NCBI GenBank assembly: GCA_963545265.1
Contig: CAUUHY010000001.1
Location: forward strand, 62,001-126,000
Source: CAJPPJ01 sp963545265
GTDB lineage: Bacteria > Bacillota_I > Bacilli_A > RF39 > UBA660
DNA length: 64,000 nucleotides
Direction: 5' to 3'
Positions 1 to 8,006 of this stretch are shown in pieces (positions within the stretch are counted from its first letter, which is position 1; each line of letters starts with the position of its first letter). Made by a program: the position numbers and the translations under genes. The notes beneath the pieces were generated by a model that saw only the letters and a list, made by a program, of their open reading frames with translations, searched no databases and was not told the DNA's origin.

Positions 1-1862
1 AGGAAAATATTCCATTATTAAAAGAAGCACTTATAAAAAAAGAAGTTAAAAGTAAAACAAAAGATTTTGCTAAATTAAAAGAAGAAATTGTAAAAAAAGA
101 AATTAAATATAGAAATATAAAACAACCAAAATTTTTCTTAAAATATTCTAATTTTTTAGATAATAAACTTATAACTTTAACTGTTATAGATGATGAAATA
201 GCATATAACAATAATAAAGTCTTATTCAAAAAAGATAAGATTGTTAGTGAAAAATTCCAAAAATTAGTAGATGAAAATAAAGATTTACTTTCAACTTTTG
301 AATATACAAAACTTGATAATTCATATATTTCAATAAAATATCAAGATAAATATTATTTAGTAGATAAAACTGATTATGATAAAATAATAGAATTTTTAAC
401 TAAATTAGAAGAAATATTAAATGAAACATTTAATTTGTATGTGTTAAAAGAAAAAGAAGAAATAAGTTTAGAACCAAAAGAAATAGTTATAGAAGAATAT
501 AGTTTTACTAAAGCAGATGATCCTATTGTTATGGAAAATGATTTAACAAACGATTTATTTGTTGATTTAGATTTACCTAAAGTAGATGATTTAGAAAAAA
601 TAACTGAAGATGAAAATCAAGTTATTTTAGATATAGATTTAAAGACTTTAGATTTACCAAGAAATGACTTTAATTTATATGAAGAAACATATAATAATAT
701 GTTAGATACAACATTATTTAATTCTAGGTTAGAAGAAAAAGTTAATAATTTTTTAGAACAAAATGAAAAAGAAGATATATTATTAAACCAAGAAGAATTA
801 GAACAAGTTACATATACAGATGGTGAATATAAAGATGTATTTCATAAATTAGAAGATACTTTATTATTAAAGGCATCAGTTCCAAAAGATTTTATAGAAA
901 AAGTAGATAGAAGTAGAAATATATTTGATATATTTAATAATAATATCTATTTGAGATTCTTTACGTTTAAATGTGATACTTTAGAAGCTTATGAAACTAA
1001 ATTAAAAGATTGGATGGAAAAAAACTACGAAAGTATCGGTGGAAGTTATAAGAGTGAACAAATAGAAGTAAATAATTACCGAATTGATGTAAATGAATTT
1101 GATAATAGAATTTATTACACAACTTATATAAATAATTATTTAGTTTCTGTTTCGTGTAATGATTATAGCTATAAAGAAACTTTATTTGATATTTTAGATA
1201 GTGTTGAAATATTAGAAGGATCTGAAAGAGAAGTTGAAAATATAGCAAGAGAAAATAAAAATAATCGTAAATTACTTGCTAATAACTTACCAGAATTAGA
1301 TATTAGAAGTTTAGTTAATAGTTTTGATGCTACAATTATTAGAAAGAGTGATATTTTGAAAAGAGCGATAGCAATTATATTGCTTGCTAATGAAATAATA
1401 ACTGATAATAATGAATCTTCTTTCTTAAATATATTTAATAAAAATAAGAACATAAAAAGTGAACTTAAAAAATATGATGTTTATAATTATTTAACAGCAA
1501 AAGAAAAAGAATATTTAAAAACTAGAAATGAAGATTTATCTATAGAACTTTCATGGAGAATTGAAGGAGCATATGTGCTTTTATATGTTTTAGGACTAAT
1601 AGATAAAGAACTTAATAATGTAACTAAGACAAATATAGCTGAATTAAAAGAATTTATAAGTTCTAGAACTTATGGTGATTTAATAATAGATGCTAAGTTG
1701 AAAGATGAAGATGAAATATTAGATTTAGCAGATTATTCAAATAGACTTTTAATAATTACTGAAAACTATACAGATTATAATAATTTAGATAAGGAAATAG
1801 TTATTGAAAGAGATAAGGCATATAAATATATTCTTAGTGGAATGTCATGGGATGTATTATAG
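1..1862 (+). CDS. DUF4272 family protein (5' end outside window)
   Basis: The frame is open from the first bases, so the gene starts upstream; over 610 codons are visible. The first two thirds are acidic and Lys-rich with no domain I can name. The C-terminal 170 residues fit my memory of DUF4272: a helical stretch around SWRIEGAYVLLYVLGLID, a segment ending DLADYSNRLL, and a terminal block VIERDKAYKYIL...SWDVL. No enzymatic role is established for the family. There is no signal peptide or membrane segment in the visible part. It ends at a strong palindromic terminator. Confidence is high that this is a real gene and moderate for the family. Confidence 0.75.
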   Translation, partial: ENIPLLKEALIKKEVKSKTKDFAKLKEEIVKKEIKYRNIKQPKFFLKYSNFLDNKLITLTVIDDEIAYNNNKVLFKKDKIVSEKFQKLVDENKDLLSTFEYTKLDNSYISIKYQDKYYLVDKTDYDKIIEFLTKLEEILNETFNLYVLKEKEEISLEPKEIVIEEYSFTKADDPIVMENDLTNDLFVDLDLPKVDDLEKITEDENQVILDIDLKTLDLPRNDFNLYEETYNNMLDTTLFNSRLEEKVNNFLEQNEKEDILLNQEELEQVTYTDGEYKDVFHKLEDTLLLKASVPKDFIEKVDRSRNIFDIFNNNIYLRFFTFKCDTLEAYETKLKDWMEKNYESIGGSYKSEQIEVNNYRIDVNEFDNRIYYTTYINNYLVSVSCNDYSYKETLFDILDSVEILEGSEREVENIARENKNNRKLLANNLPELDIRSLVNSFDATIIRKSDILKRAIAIILLANEIITDNNESSFLNIFNKNKNIKSELKKYDVYNYLTAKEKEYLKTRNEDLSIELSWRIEGAYVLLYVLGLIDKELNNVTKTNIAELKEFISSRTYGDLIIDAKLKDEDEILDLADYSNRLLIITENYTDYNNLDKEIVIERDKAYKYILSGMSWDVL

Positions 1863-1868
1863 TTAATT

Positions 1869-1902
1869 AAAGACAAGAGTAATATTACTCTTGTCTTTTA
1901 TA
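1869..1902 (+). terminator. Perfect palindromic terminator
   Basis: A 15-bp perfect inverted repeat (AAAGACAAGAGTAAT and its complement) is followed by a T-rich stretch. It lies 7 bases after the DUF4272 stop. The fully symmetric stem with A and T flanks could terminate in both directions. Confidence 0.85.
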
Positions 1903-1929
1903 CTAGAATATTAAAAGAAGAAAAAATAA

Positions 1930-2118
1930 AATTACAAATTAAAGTCCAAGAAGTTATGTATTCTAAAAACTGAATTTATAATTATAGAATATGTATTTTT
2001 TCTAGAATTAGATAGAGATATAAATATTACATTATCCGAAGAATATGATGATTATAAATGGTGTAAATTTAATGAAGCATATAATTTATTGGAAAAAGAA
2101 AATAATAAGAAACATTAA
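1930..2118 (+). pseudogene. NUDIX hydrolase C-terminal remnant
   Basis: An open frame of about 62 codons has no usable start and ends at TAA 2116-2118. The residues FFLELDRDINITL followed by EEYDDYKWCKFNEAYNLL match the end of NUDIX hydrolases of the dNTP pyrophosphatase type, where a hydrophobic strand is followed by E-x-D-E-Y-x-W and an EA-containing helix. The NUDIX box (GX5EX7REUXEEXGU), which should lie upstream, is absent. This is a truncated relic, not a working enzyme. Confidence 0.6.
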
Positions 2119-2163
2119 AATTAATAAATAATTAATTAAAAAGTTTTAAATAAGGAAATAAAT

Positions 2164-2664
2164 ATGTTTGAAATATATGACTCAAATAATAAAATACCGG
2201 AAAATAGATATTTAGAAATGAATGATATTTTATTGAAAGATTATATTTTAAGAAAAGGATTAGAAGAATATAAAAAAAGAGAAAAAGTTTTTAAAGGAGA
2301 AGGATTTGAATATTGGAAATCTATGATTTTAAATGATCCTAATTATAATATAATACTTTATATACTTGATAAAAAAATAGTTGCTTTTATTTGCTATATA
2401 TTAATGAAAGACAGTGTATGTTTAGCAGAAATTCAAATAATAAAAGAATATCAAGGTAAAAACGATATATTTAGAAAGATATTAAATAAATTTTTAGAAG
2501 AAATTAAAAATAAAAAATATAAAATTATATCTGCAACAATAGATAAAGATAATCAAAAATCAAGAGCAGTATTTTCACATATTGGTATGATTAATACAAA
2601 AGACAATTGGTTTGAAACATCTATTGAAACTTTAGAAAAATGGTTAAATAAATCCGGTTCTTGA
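2164..2664 (+). CDS. GNAT family N-acetyltransferase
   Basis: 166 residues, the usual length for a single GNAT domain. The central strand (NIILYILDKKIVAFICYIL), the LAEIQIIKEYQGK segment with a loose acetyl-CoA loop, and the SRAVFSHIGM helix near the end (compare N-x-x-A-x-x-x-Y-x-x-x-GF) give the fold. The substrate cannot be told. The ATG follows AAGGAAATAA. The stop codon lies inside the -35 box of the glyS leader promoter, so the two genes are transcribed separately. Confidence 0.8.
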   Translation: MFEIYDSNNKIPENRYLEMNDILLKDYILRKGLEEYKKREKVFKGEGFEYWKSMILNDPNYNIILYILDKKIVAFICYILMKDSVCLAEIQIIKEYQGKNDIFRKILNKFLEEIKNKKYKIISATIDKDNQKSRAVFSHIGMINTKDNWFETSIETLEKWLNKSGS

Positions 2665-2689
2665 CAAATAGTATAATAGAAATTAAAAT
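2661..2689 (+). promoter_or_regulatory. glyS leader promoter
   Basis: TTGACA at 2661-2666, a 17-base spacer and TAAAAT at 2684-2689. It predicts transcription from about 2696, just before the T-box leader. The -35 box overlaps the stop codon of the upstream acetyltransferase gene. A TATAAT at 2672 lies too close to this -35 to pair with it. Confidence 0.75.
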
Positions 2690-2695
2690 ATATGT

Positions 2696-2822
2696 AATTT
2701 AAATTTATTAAAGCTGTGAAGGTGTGGAATACTGGAGCTTTTGGTTATAAAGGGATTCTTAGAATAAGTAAGGTGGAACCGCGGGTAATACTCGTCCTTA
2801 CATTTAAGAATCTCTTTTTGTT
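2696..2822 (+). promoter_or_regulatory. T-box leader for glyS with very short Stem I
   Basis: The T-box core AAGGTGGAACCGCGGG is at 2770-2785 and its pairing partner CGTCCTTAC is at 2793-2801. The bulge UGGA would pair with a tRNA ending UCCA, and the tRNA-Gly(UCC) of this window has U73 and an encoded CCA. Stem I appears to be only about 32 nt: AAAGCT (2710-2715) pairs with AGCTTT (2736-2741). It encloses a GUGAA segment, a small capped hairpin (2722-2732) and a GGA glycine triplet at 2734-2736. The terminator pairs GGGATTCTTA (2751-2760) with TAAGAATCTC (2805-2814) before TTTTT. Its 5' arm is therefore upstream of the antiterminator rather than inside it. Confidence 0.85.
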
Positions 2823-2840
2823 TCATAAAGGAGGTATAAG

Positions 2841-4196
2841 ATGAGTCAAATAACTATGAAAGATTTAGTAAATTATGCAAAAACATATGGGTTTATTTAT
2901 CAAGGAAGTGAAATATATGGAGGTTTAGCTAATACTTGGGATTATGGTATTTTAGGTGCAAGACTTAAAAATAATCTTAAAGATATGTGGAGAAAGTTTT
3001 TTATTCAATTAAGAGATAATGCTTATGAAATAGATGCTAGTATCTTAATGCATCCTAAAGTATGGGAAGCATCAGGTCATATTAAAAACTTTTCAGATCC
3101 ACTTCTTGATTGTAAAGAATGTAAGATGAGAGTTAGAGCGGATAAACTTATTGAAGAATTCGATAGCAATATAATCGCAGATAAAATGACAGATAAAGAA
3201 ATGGAAGAATTTATAAAAGATAACAAGATTCCATGTCCAAATTGTGGTGCTAGTGATTTTACATCTATTAGAGAATTTAATCTTATGTTCGAAACAACAA
3301 GAGGAGTTACAAAAGATTCTAAGAGCACTATATATTTAAGACCAGAAAATGCTCAAGGTGAATATGTAAACTTTTTAAATGTATTAAGAACTGCTAGAAC
3401 TAAGTTACCATTTTCTATAGGACAAATAGGTAAAGCGTTTAGAAATGAAATTACACCAGGTAACTTTACATTTAGAACTATAGAATTTGAACAAATGGAA
3501 TATCAAACATTTTGTAAGAAAGATACTGATGAAAAACAATATGAATTTTTTAAAGATTATGGTATGAAGTTCATGGAATATATTGGTCTTGATAGAGAAA
3601 AACTTCGTTATAAAGATCATGAAAAATTAGCTCATTATGCTAAAAATGCTTGTGATATAGAATATTTATTCCCATTTGGTTGGGGAGAAATAAATGGTAC
3701 TCATAATAGAACAGATTTTGATTTAAAAAATCATCAAGAATTATCTAATGTATCAATGGAGTATTTAGATGAAGAAACAGGTGAAAAATATATTCCATAT
3801 ATAGTTGAATCAACATATGGAGTTGATAGAATCTTACTTGCACTTTTATTTGATGCATATAACGAAGAAGAAGATAGAGTTGTATTAAAATTAAATGAAA
3901 AAATAGCACCTATTAAAGCATCTGTTTTACCACTTATGAAAAAGTATCATGGAGACAAGGCTGAAGAAATTTATAATATCTTTAAACAACATTTTATGAC
4001 AAGTATTGAAGACTCTGGAAGTATTGGTAAAAGATATAAGAGAAATGATGCTATAGGTATTCCTTATTCAATAACAATAGATGATGAAACATTAAAAAAT
4101 AATACAGTTACTGTAAGATTTAGAGATGATGCAAGTCAAAAGACTATGACTATAGAAGAAGCAATTAAACATATAGAAGAAAAAACAAGAATTTAA
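2841..4196 (+). CDS. glyS: Glycyl-tRNA synthetase, homodimeric class II type
   Basis: 451 residues, full length for the single-chain alpha2 glycyl-tRNA synthetase found in many low-GC Gram-positives. It charges tRNA-Gly with glycine in the cytoplasm using ATP. Visible signatures are the N-terminal GFIYQGSEIYGGLANTWDYG, a CKEC...CPNCG zinc-type insertion, class II motif 2 (AFRNEITPGNFTFRTIEFEQ), motif 3 (ESTYGVDRILLALL) and a C-terminal anticodon-binding region. The start has an optimal AAAGGAGG. Expression is controlled by the T-box leader just upstream, and a terminator follows the stop. Confidence 0.97.
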   Translation: MSQITMKDLVNYAKTYGFIYQGSEIYGGLANTWDYGILGARLKNNLKDMWRKFFIQLRDNAYEIDASILMHPKVWEASGHIKNFSDPLLDCKECKMRVRADKLIEEFDSNIIADKMTDKEMEEFIKDNKIPCPNCGASDFTSIREFNLMFETTRGVTKDSKSTIYLRPENAQGEYVNFLNVLRTARTKLPFSIGQIGKAFRNEITPGNFTFRTIEFEQMEYQTFCKKDTDEKQYEFFKDYGMKFMEYIGLDREKLRYKDHEKLAHYAKNACDIEYLFPFGWGEINGTHNRTDFDLKNHQELSNVSMEYLDEETGEKYIPYIVESTYGVDRILLALLFDAYNEEEDRVVLKLNEKIAPIKASVLPLMKKYHGDKAEEIYNIFKQHFMTSIEDSGSIGKRYKRNDAIGIPYSITIDDETLKNNTVTVRFRDDASQKTMTIEEAIKHIEEKTRI

Positions 4197-4200
4197 AGAT

Positions 4201-4235
4201 AAAACTTTTATTTACTTTTGTAGATAAAAGTTTTT
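4201..4235 (+). terminator. glyS terminator
   Basis: AAAACTTTTAT (4201-4211) pairs with ATAAAAGTTTT (4224-4234), followed by T and more AT-rich sequence. It starts 5 bases after the glyS stop. Confidence 0.7.
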
Positions 4236-4241
4236 AGTTTA

Positions 4242-4250
4242 TGATATAAT
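4242..4250 (+). promoter_or_regulatory. Extended -10 promoter for the PfkB kinase
   Basis: TGATATAAT matches the extended -10 element TGnTATAAT. No good -35 box lies 17 bases upstream. Transcription would start about 28 bases before the kinase ATG. Confidence 0.55.
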
Positions 4251-4286
4251 TTTACTAGTAATAATAAATAAAAAGAGGGTGAAGAA

Positions 4287-5183
4287 ATGAAAGTAATGTG
4301 TATAGGACAAGCTGCATATGATATAACTATTCCAGTTAATGAATATCCAGTTGAAAATAAAAAAATAAGATTTGATGAAAGGATAGAATGTGGTGGAGGA
4401 TCATCTTCTAATGCAGCATTTTTACTTGCTAAATGGGGACTTCAAAGTTCTTTTGCTGGGGTAGTAGGAGATGACTTTTATGGTTCTAAAATAGAAGAAG
4501 AATTAAAAAATATTAAAGTTGATACTAAATATTTAGAAAAAATTAATAAAAAAACAACTACATCATATATAATTGCTAATTTATCTAAAGGTACTAGAAC
4601 TATTCTTACTAATAGAGAAAAAGATATTAAATTATCTTTAAAACCAGAATTAAAAGAAATTGACTATATATTTTTAGATGGATATGAATATGAATTTGCA
4701 AAAAAAGTAATAGAAGATAACCCTAAAGCTATAAAAGTAATAGATGCTGGTAGTTTAAAAGAAAAAACTATTGAACTTGCTAAGTTAAGTGATTATATTG
4801 TTTGTTCTAAAGATTTTGCAGAAGAATTTACTTCTAAAAAAATAGATTTTAGCAATCTAAAAACACTTATTGATATATATGATGAAATTGAAAATAAATT
4901 AAATGGTAAGTTAATAATAACTTTAGAAGAAAAAGGAAGTTTTGTAAAAGATGATAGTTATATGATAGTTCCATCGATTAAAGTAGAAACTTTAGATTCA
5001 ACAGCAGCAGGAGATATATTTCATGCAGCATTTTTATATTTTTTATCAAAAGGTATGAGTTTAAAAGATGTTTTAAGATTATCTAATATAGCAGGAGCGC
5101 TATCTGTTACAAAAATTGGTGGAAGATATTCTATTCCAAGTTTAGAAGAAGTTAAAAGAGTAAGTGATGACAATCCTCTATAG
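4287..5183 (+). CDS. PfkB family carbohydrate/nucleoside kinase
   Basis: 298 residues, normal for a ribokinase-fold sugar or nucleoside kinase. The first PfkB motif is seen as ECGGGSSSNAAFLLAKWG (about residues 36-53) and the glycine-rich GVVGDDFYG follows. The second motif is DSTAAGDIFHAAFLYFL near residue 238, where the Asp of AAGD is the expected catalytic base. The substrate cannot be read from the sequence. It has its own promoter and its last bases overlap the Smr-domain gene, so the two are probably one transcript. Confidence 0.88.
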   Translation: MKVMCIGQAAYDITIPVNEYPVENKKIRFDERIECGGGSSSNAAFLLAKWGLQSSFAGVVGDDFYGSKIEEELKNIKVDTKYLEKINKKTTTSYIIANLSKGTRTILTNREKDIKLSLKPELKEIDYIFLDGYEYEFAKKVIEDNPKAIKVIDAGSLKEKTIELAKLSDYIVCSKDFAEEFTSKKIDFSNLKTLIDIYDEIENKLNGKLIITLEEKGSFVKDDSYMIVPSIKVETLDSTAAGDIFHAAFLYFLSKGMSLKDVLRLSNIAGALSVTKIGGRYSIPSLEEVKRVSDDNPL

Positions 5184-5424
5184 TAATATTATATTTAAAA
5201 CACTAGATTTACATGGTGAAACATTAGATGTCGCCATGTATTTAGTTAAAAACTTCATAAACGATAATATAAAGATGAAAAATGAGTATATTGCTATCAT
5301 TCATGGTAATGGAGAAGTTTTGAAAAACAACTTGTTAAAATATTTAAAAAAAGCAAAAAAAATTAAAGAATACAACATAGATATTTACAATAGTGGCCAA
5401 ACTTTAATAAAACTTGACATTTAA
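5167..5424 (+). CDS. Stand-alone Smr domain protein
   Basis: About 85 residues forming one small MutS-related (Smr) domain: LDLHGETLDVAMYLV (the LDLHG motif) and later IIHGNGEVLKNNLL (the HGxG motif). The family includes endonucleases that act on DNA or on mRNA in ribosome rescue, often as C-terminal domains of MutS2; here it is alone. The start overlaps the end of the kinase gene. A GTG is directly followed by ATG; I chose the ATG at 5167. Confidence 0.85.
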   Translation: MTILYSNIIFKTLDLHGETLDVAMYLVKNFINDNIKMKNEYIAIIHGNGEVLKNNLLKYLKKAKKIKEYNIDIYNSGQTLIKLDI

Positions 5425-5441
5425 TCAAAATAGTGTATAAT
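5414..5441 (+). promoter_or_regulatory. Promoter of the surface-protein operon
   Basis: TTGACA at 5414-5419, a 16-base spacer and TATAAT at 5436-5441: both boxes are consensus. It overlaps the last codons of the Smr gene. A very strong SD (GGAGGGGGAG, 5454-5463) follows, so the downstream membrane protein should be highly expressed. Confidence 0.9.
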
Positions 5442-5470
5442 ACATCTCATAACGGAGGGGGAGTTTTAAA

Positions 5471-7987
5471 ATGGAAGAAAAATACTCGATTAGAAATTTT
5501 TTAATTAAAGCTGTAATAGCAGTAGTTTTTATAGTTATATTAATTTATCTTTTACCAATCAGTAAAATAGGTGGATTTAATAATAACAACAATAATGGCA
5601 ATAATGGCAATAACTATAATTCGCAAGAATTAAATAGTTTAACTGCTCAAATATTCGCTGCGAATATCAATACAATGAAAGAAGCAGCAATGAAGTATTA
5701 CACTACAGAAAGATTACCACAAAATATAGGTGATAAGAAAAAATTAACATTACAAGAAATGTTAAATATGAAACTTTTATTACCTTTAATAGATAAAGAA
5801 GGTAAAACTTGTGATGCTAATAGTTCATATGTAGAAATTGAAAAGAAAGATAACGAATATATCTTTAAAGTAAATTTAAAATGTGGAAGTCAAGAAGACT
5901 ATATAGTAGTACCTGTTGGATGTTATGATTACTGTCCAAATAAAGGTGTATGTCAAAAAGAAATAGAAATAAATGGTAAATACCAAAAAGTTCCAGGTTT
6001 ACCACCAAGAACTGTACCAGAATTAATCGTAACTGGACCAAGTTGTGAATTGTATGTTTCAGGTGGAGTAGAAGGTGCAAATGGATGGTTTACAAGAGAT
6101 GTTACAGTTGGATTTAAATATAAAACAACAACTAATAATAGTGCTTATATAACAGAATATGGTTTAAGTGAAAATAATACACCAACATATAACATGTTAA
6201 AACAATATCAAGTTACTAAAGAAGGTGTAACTAACGTATATGGATATGTAAAAGATTCAAACGGAAAAACTGCAATATGTCATGTAACAGTTAAAAGAGA
6301 TTCAGTAAAACCTAATTGTGAACTACAAGTAGTAGATGGAATTAAAAACAATGGAGTTTATGTAGGTAACGTAAAAGTTGCACTTACTAATTCGTTAGAT
6401 GAAACTTCAGGAGTTGATTCTTATGGAGTAAGTAGATCAAGTCAATTAGATTTAAATAATAGAGATAATATAGTTATTAATAGCAACGGAAACAACACAG
6501 TATATGGATATGTAAAAGATAAAGCTGGAAATATAAATGTATGTAGTCTTAATTTTGAACATAAAGAAACACCAAATACTAAAGTTTCAAAACCAAGTTG
6601 TGAACTAGAAATAACTTCAGGAGTTATGGGAGAAAATAACTGGTATACATCAAATGTAAAAGTTGCATTTAAATCTAAGACTTCAACTAATGGAGCATGG
6701 ATTACTCAATATGGAATTACTAATTCTAATGTTGAATATAACCAAAGAGATTTTGTAACTGGAGCAAAAGATGGTCATTATACAGTAAGAGGATTTGTTA
6801 AAGATTCTAATGGTAATGAAGCAATTTGTTCATTGAAATTTAAAAAAGATTCAACTAAACCACAATGTGATATAAGTGTATTTAGTGGAATATATGAAAA
6901 CGGTTCATATAAGAGCGATGTATTAATAGGATGGGCAAGAAGATCTGACAATATGTCTGGTGTTCAAAAATATGGAATCGGAAGATTATTTAACTACAAT
7001 AATAATACACATTACAAAGTAACACTTGATGGAACTGTAACAGTAAATGGATATATTAAAGATAATGCTGGTAATACTAATATCTGTAGTATTAATATTA
7101 CAAAACAAAAAACTGGATTTGAATATCAATATAAAAAAGTAATTAACAAAGAATATTCTAATTGGTCAGAATGGCAATATAGAACATATAACCCTAATTC
7201 AAAACCTAATTTTGGATTAAGAGAAAATGAAGAAATAGTGGATTTAGGGTATAGAGAAGTAACTAAATATAACTATGTTCAAACAAAACCAATATATAAT
7301 TATATAAATAAGGAATTTAAGACAGTTAAAGAAAAAAGTTGTGATGGATTTAGATATTTTAGAAATGAAACTACTAAAACAACATCGACAACAAAAACAG
7401 TTCACGAAACTGCAACAGAAATTACAAGAGTTGAAACAAGAGTAACTGATTCATATGTTACTAAGAAGGGAACAGAAGGATCTGAAAAATATGTTGGAAT
7501 GGTAAGTTTAAGCAATCCACCAACTAACACATTAGCAGTAAGATACGAATTTGTAGGAATGGACTTTGCTAGATGTGGAAATTGTACTACAACTCCATAT
7601 ACAATTTGGAAGAAGTACGTAAGAACTGTAGGAAAGAGTCAAAAAGTTGAAAATATAACTAGAACATACTATAAAGATGAAAGAGGAAATCCAACAGAGA
7701 GAATTAAATCTCAACAAACAACTACACATGCAGATGTTACATATTCAGGTCTTAAAGTAAGTTGTAATTTAGTGGAAGATGAAACAACATTATTTGTTAA
7801 AGTTAAAGAATTAGCTGGATTTGAAAAACAAAGAACATCTTATGTAACAAAAGATTATAGTTATAAATATAGAAATAGAACTGTAGTAAAAGAAGGTTAT
7901 ATAGATTATAAATGGAGTCATTATAACGATACTACTTTAATAAACAGTGGATATACAATGACAGGGAATAAAAGAGTTAAAAGTTAA
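5471..7987 (+). CDS. Membrane-anchored protein with four Cys-paired Ig-like repeats
   Basis: 838 residues. Residues 12-30 form an N-terminal membrane anchor, followed by an Asn/Gly-rich linker. A domain of about 100 residues begins SLTAQIFAANINTMKEAA and contains two Cys and LQEMLNMKLLLPLID; it is prepilin-like in layout, but I cannot name it. Four repeats start at Cys residues near 191, 283, 376 and 465. Each opens CE or CD and closes with a second Cys after YGYVKDSNG or YGYVKDKAGN type strands. The repeats alternate in type (A-B-A-B), which suggests a duplicated pair. A long basic, Tyr/Thr-rich tail follows. It probably acts on the outer face of the membrane and is the first gene of a three-gene operon. 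Confidence 0.75.
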   Translation: MEEKYSIRNFLIKAVIAVVFIVILIYLLPISKIGGFNNNNNNGNNGNNYNSQELNSLTAQIFAANINTMKEAAMKYYTTERLPQNIGDKKKLTLQEMLNMKLLLPLIDKEGKTCDANSSYVEIEKKDNEYIFKVNLKCGSQEDYIVVPVGCYDYCPNKGVCQKEIEINGKYQKVPGLPPRTVPELIVTGPSCELYVSGGVEGANGWFTRDVTVGFKYKTTTNNSAYITEYGLSENNTPTYNMLKQYQVTKEGVTNVYGYVKDSNGKTAICHVTVKRDSVKPNCELQVVDGIKNNGVYVGNVKVALTNSLDETSGVDSYGVSRSSQLDLNNRDNIVINSNGNNTVYGYVKDKAGNINVCSLNFEHKETPNTKVSKPSCELEITSGVMGENNWYTSNVKVAFKSKTSTNGAWITQYGITNSNVEYNQRDFVTGAKDGHYTVRGFVKDSNGNEAICSLKFKKDSTKPQCDISVFSGIYENGSYKSDVLIGWARRSDNMSGVQKYGIGRLFNYNNNTHYKVTLDGTVTVNGYIKDNAGNTNICSINITKQKTGFEYQYKKVINKEYSNWSEWQYRTYNPNSKPNFGLRENEEIVDLGYREVTKYNYVQTKPIYNYINKEFKTVKEKSCDGFRYFRNETTKTTSTTKTVHETATEITRVETRVTDSYVTKKGTEGSEKYVGMVSLSNPPTNTLAVRYEFVGMDFARCGNCTTTPYTIWKKYVRTVGKSQKVENITRTYYKDERGNPTERIKSQQTTTHADVTYSGLKVSCNLVEDETTLFVKVKELAGFEKQRTSYVTKDYSYKYRNRTVVKEGYIDYKWSHYNDTTLINSGYTMTGNKRVKS

Positions 7988-8006
7988 TAAAAAGGGGGAA
8001 TAATTT

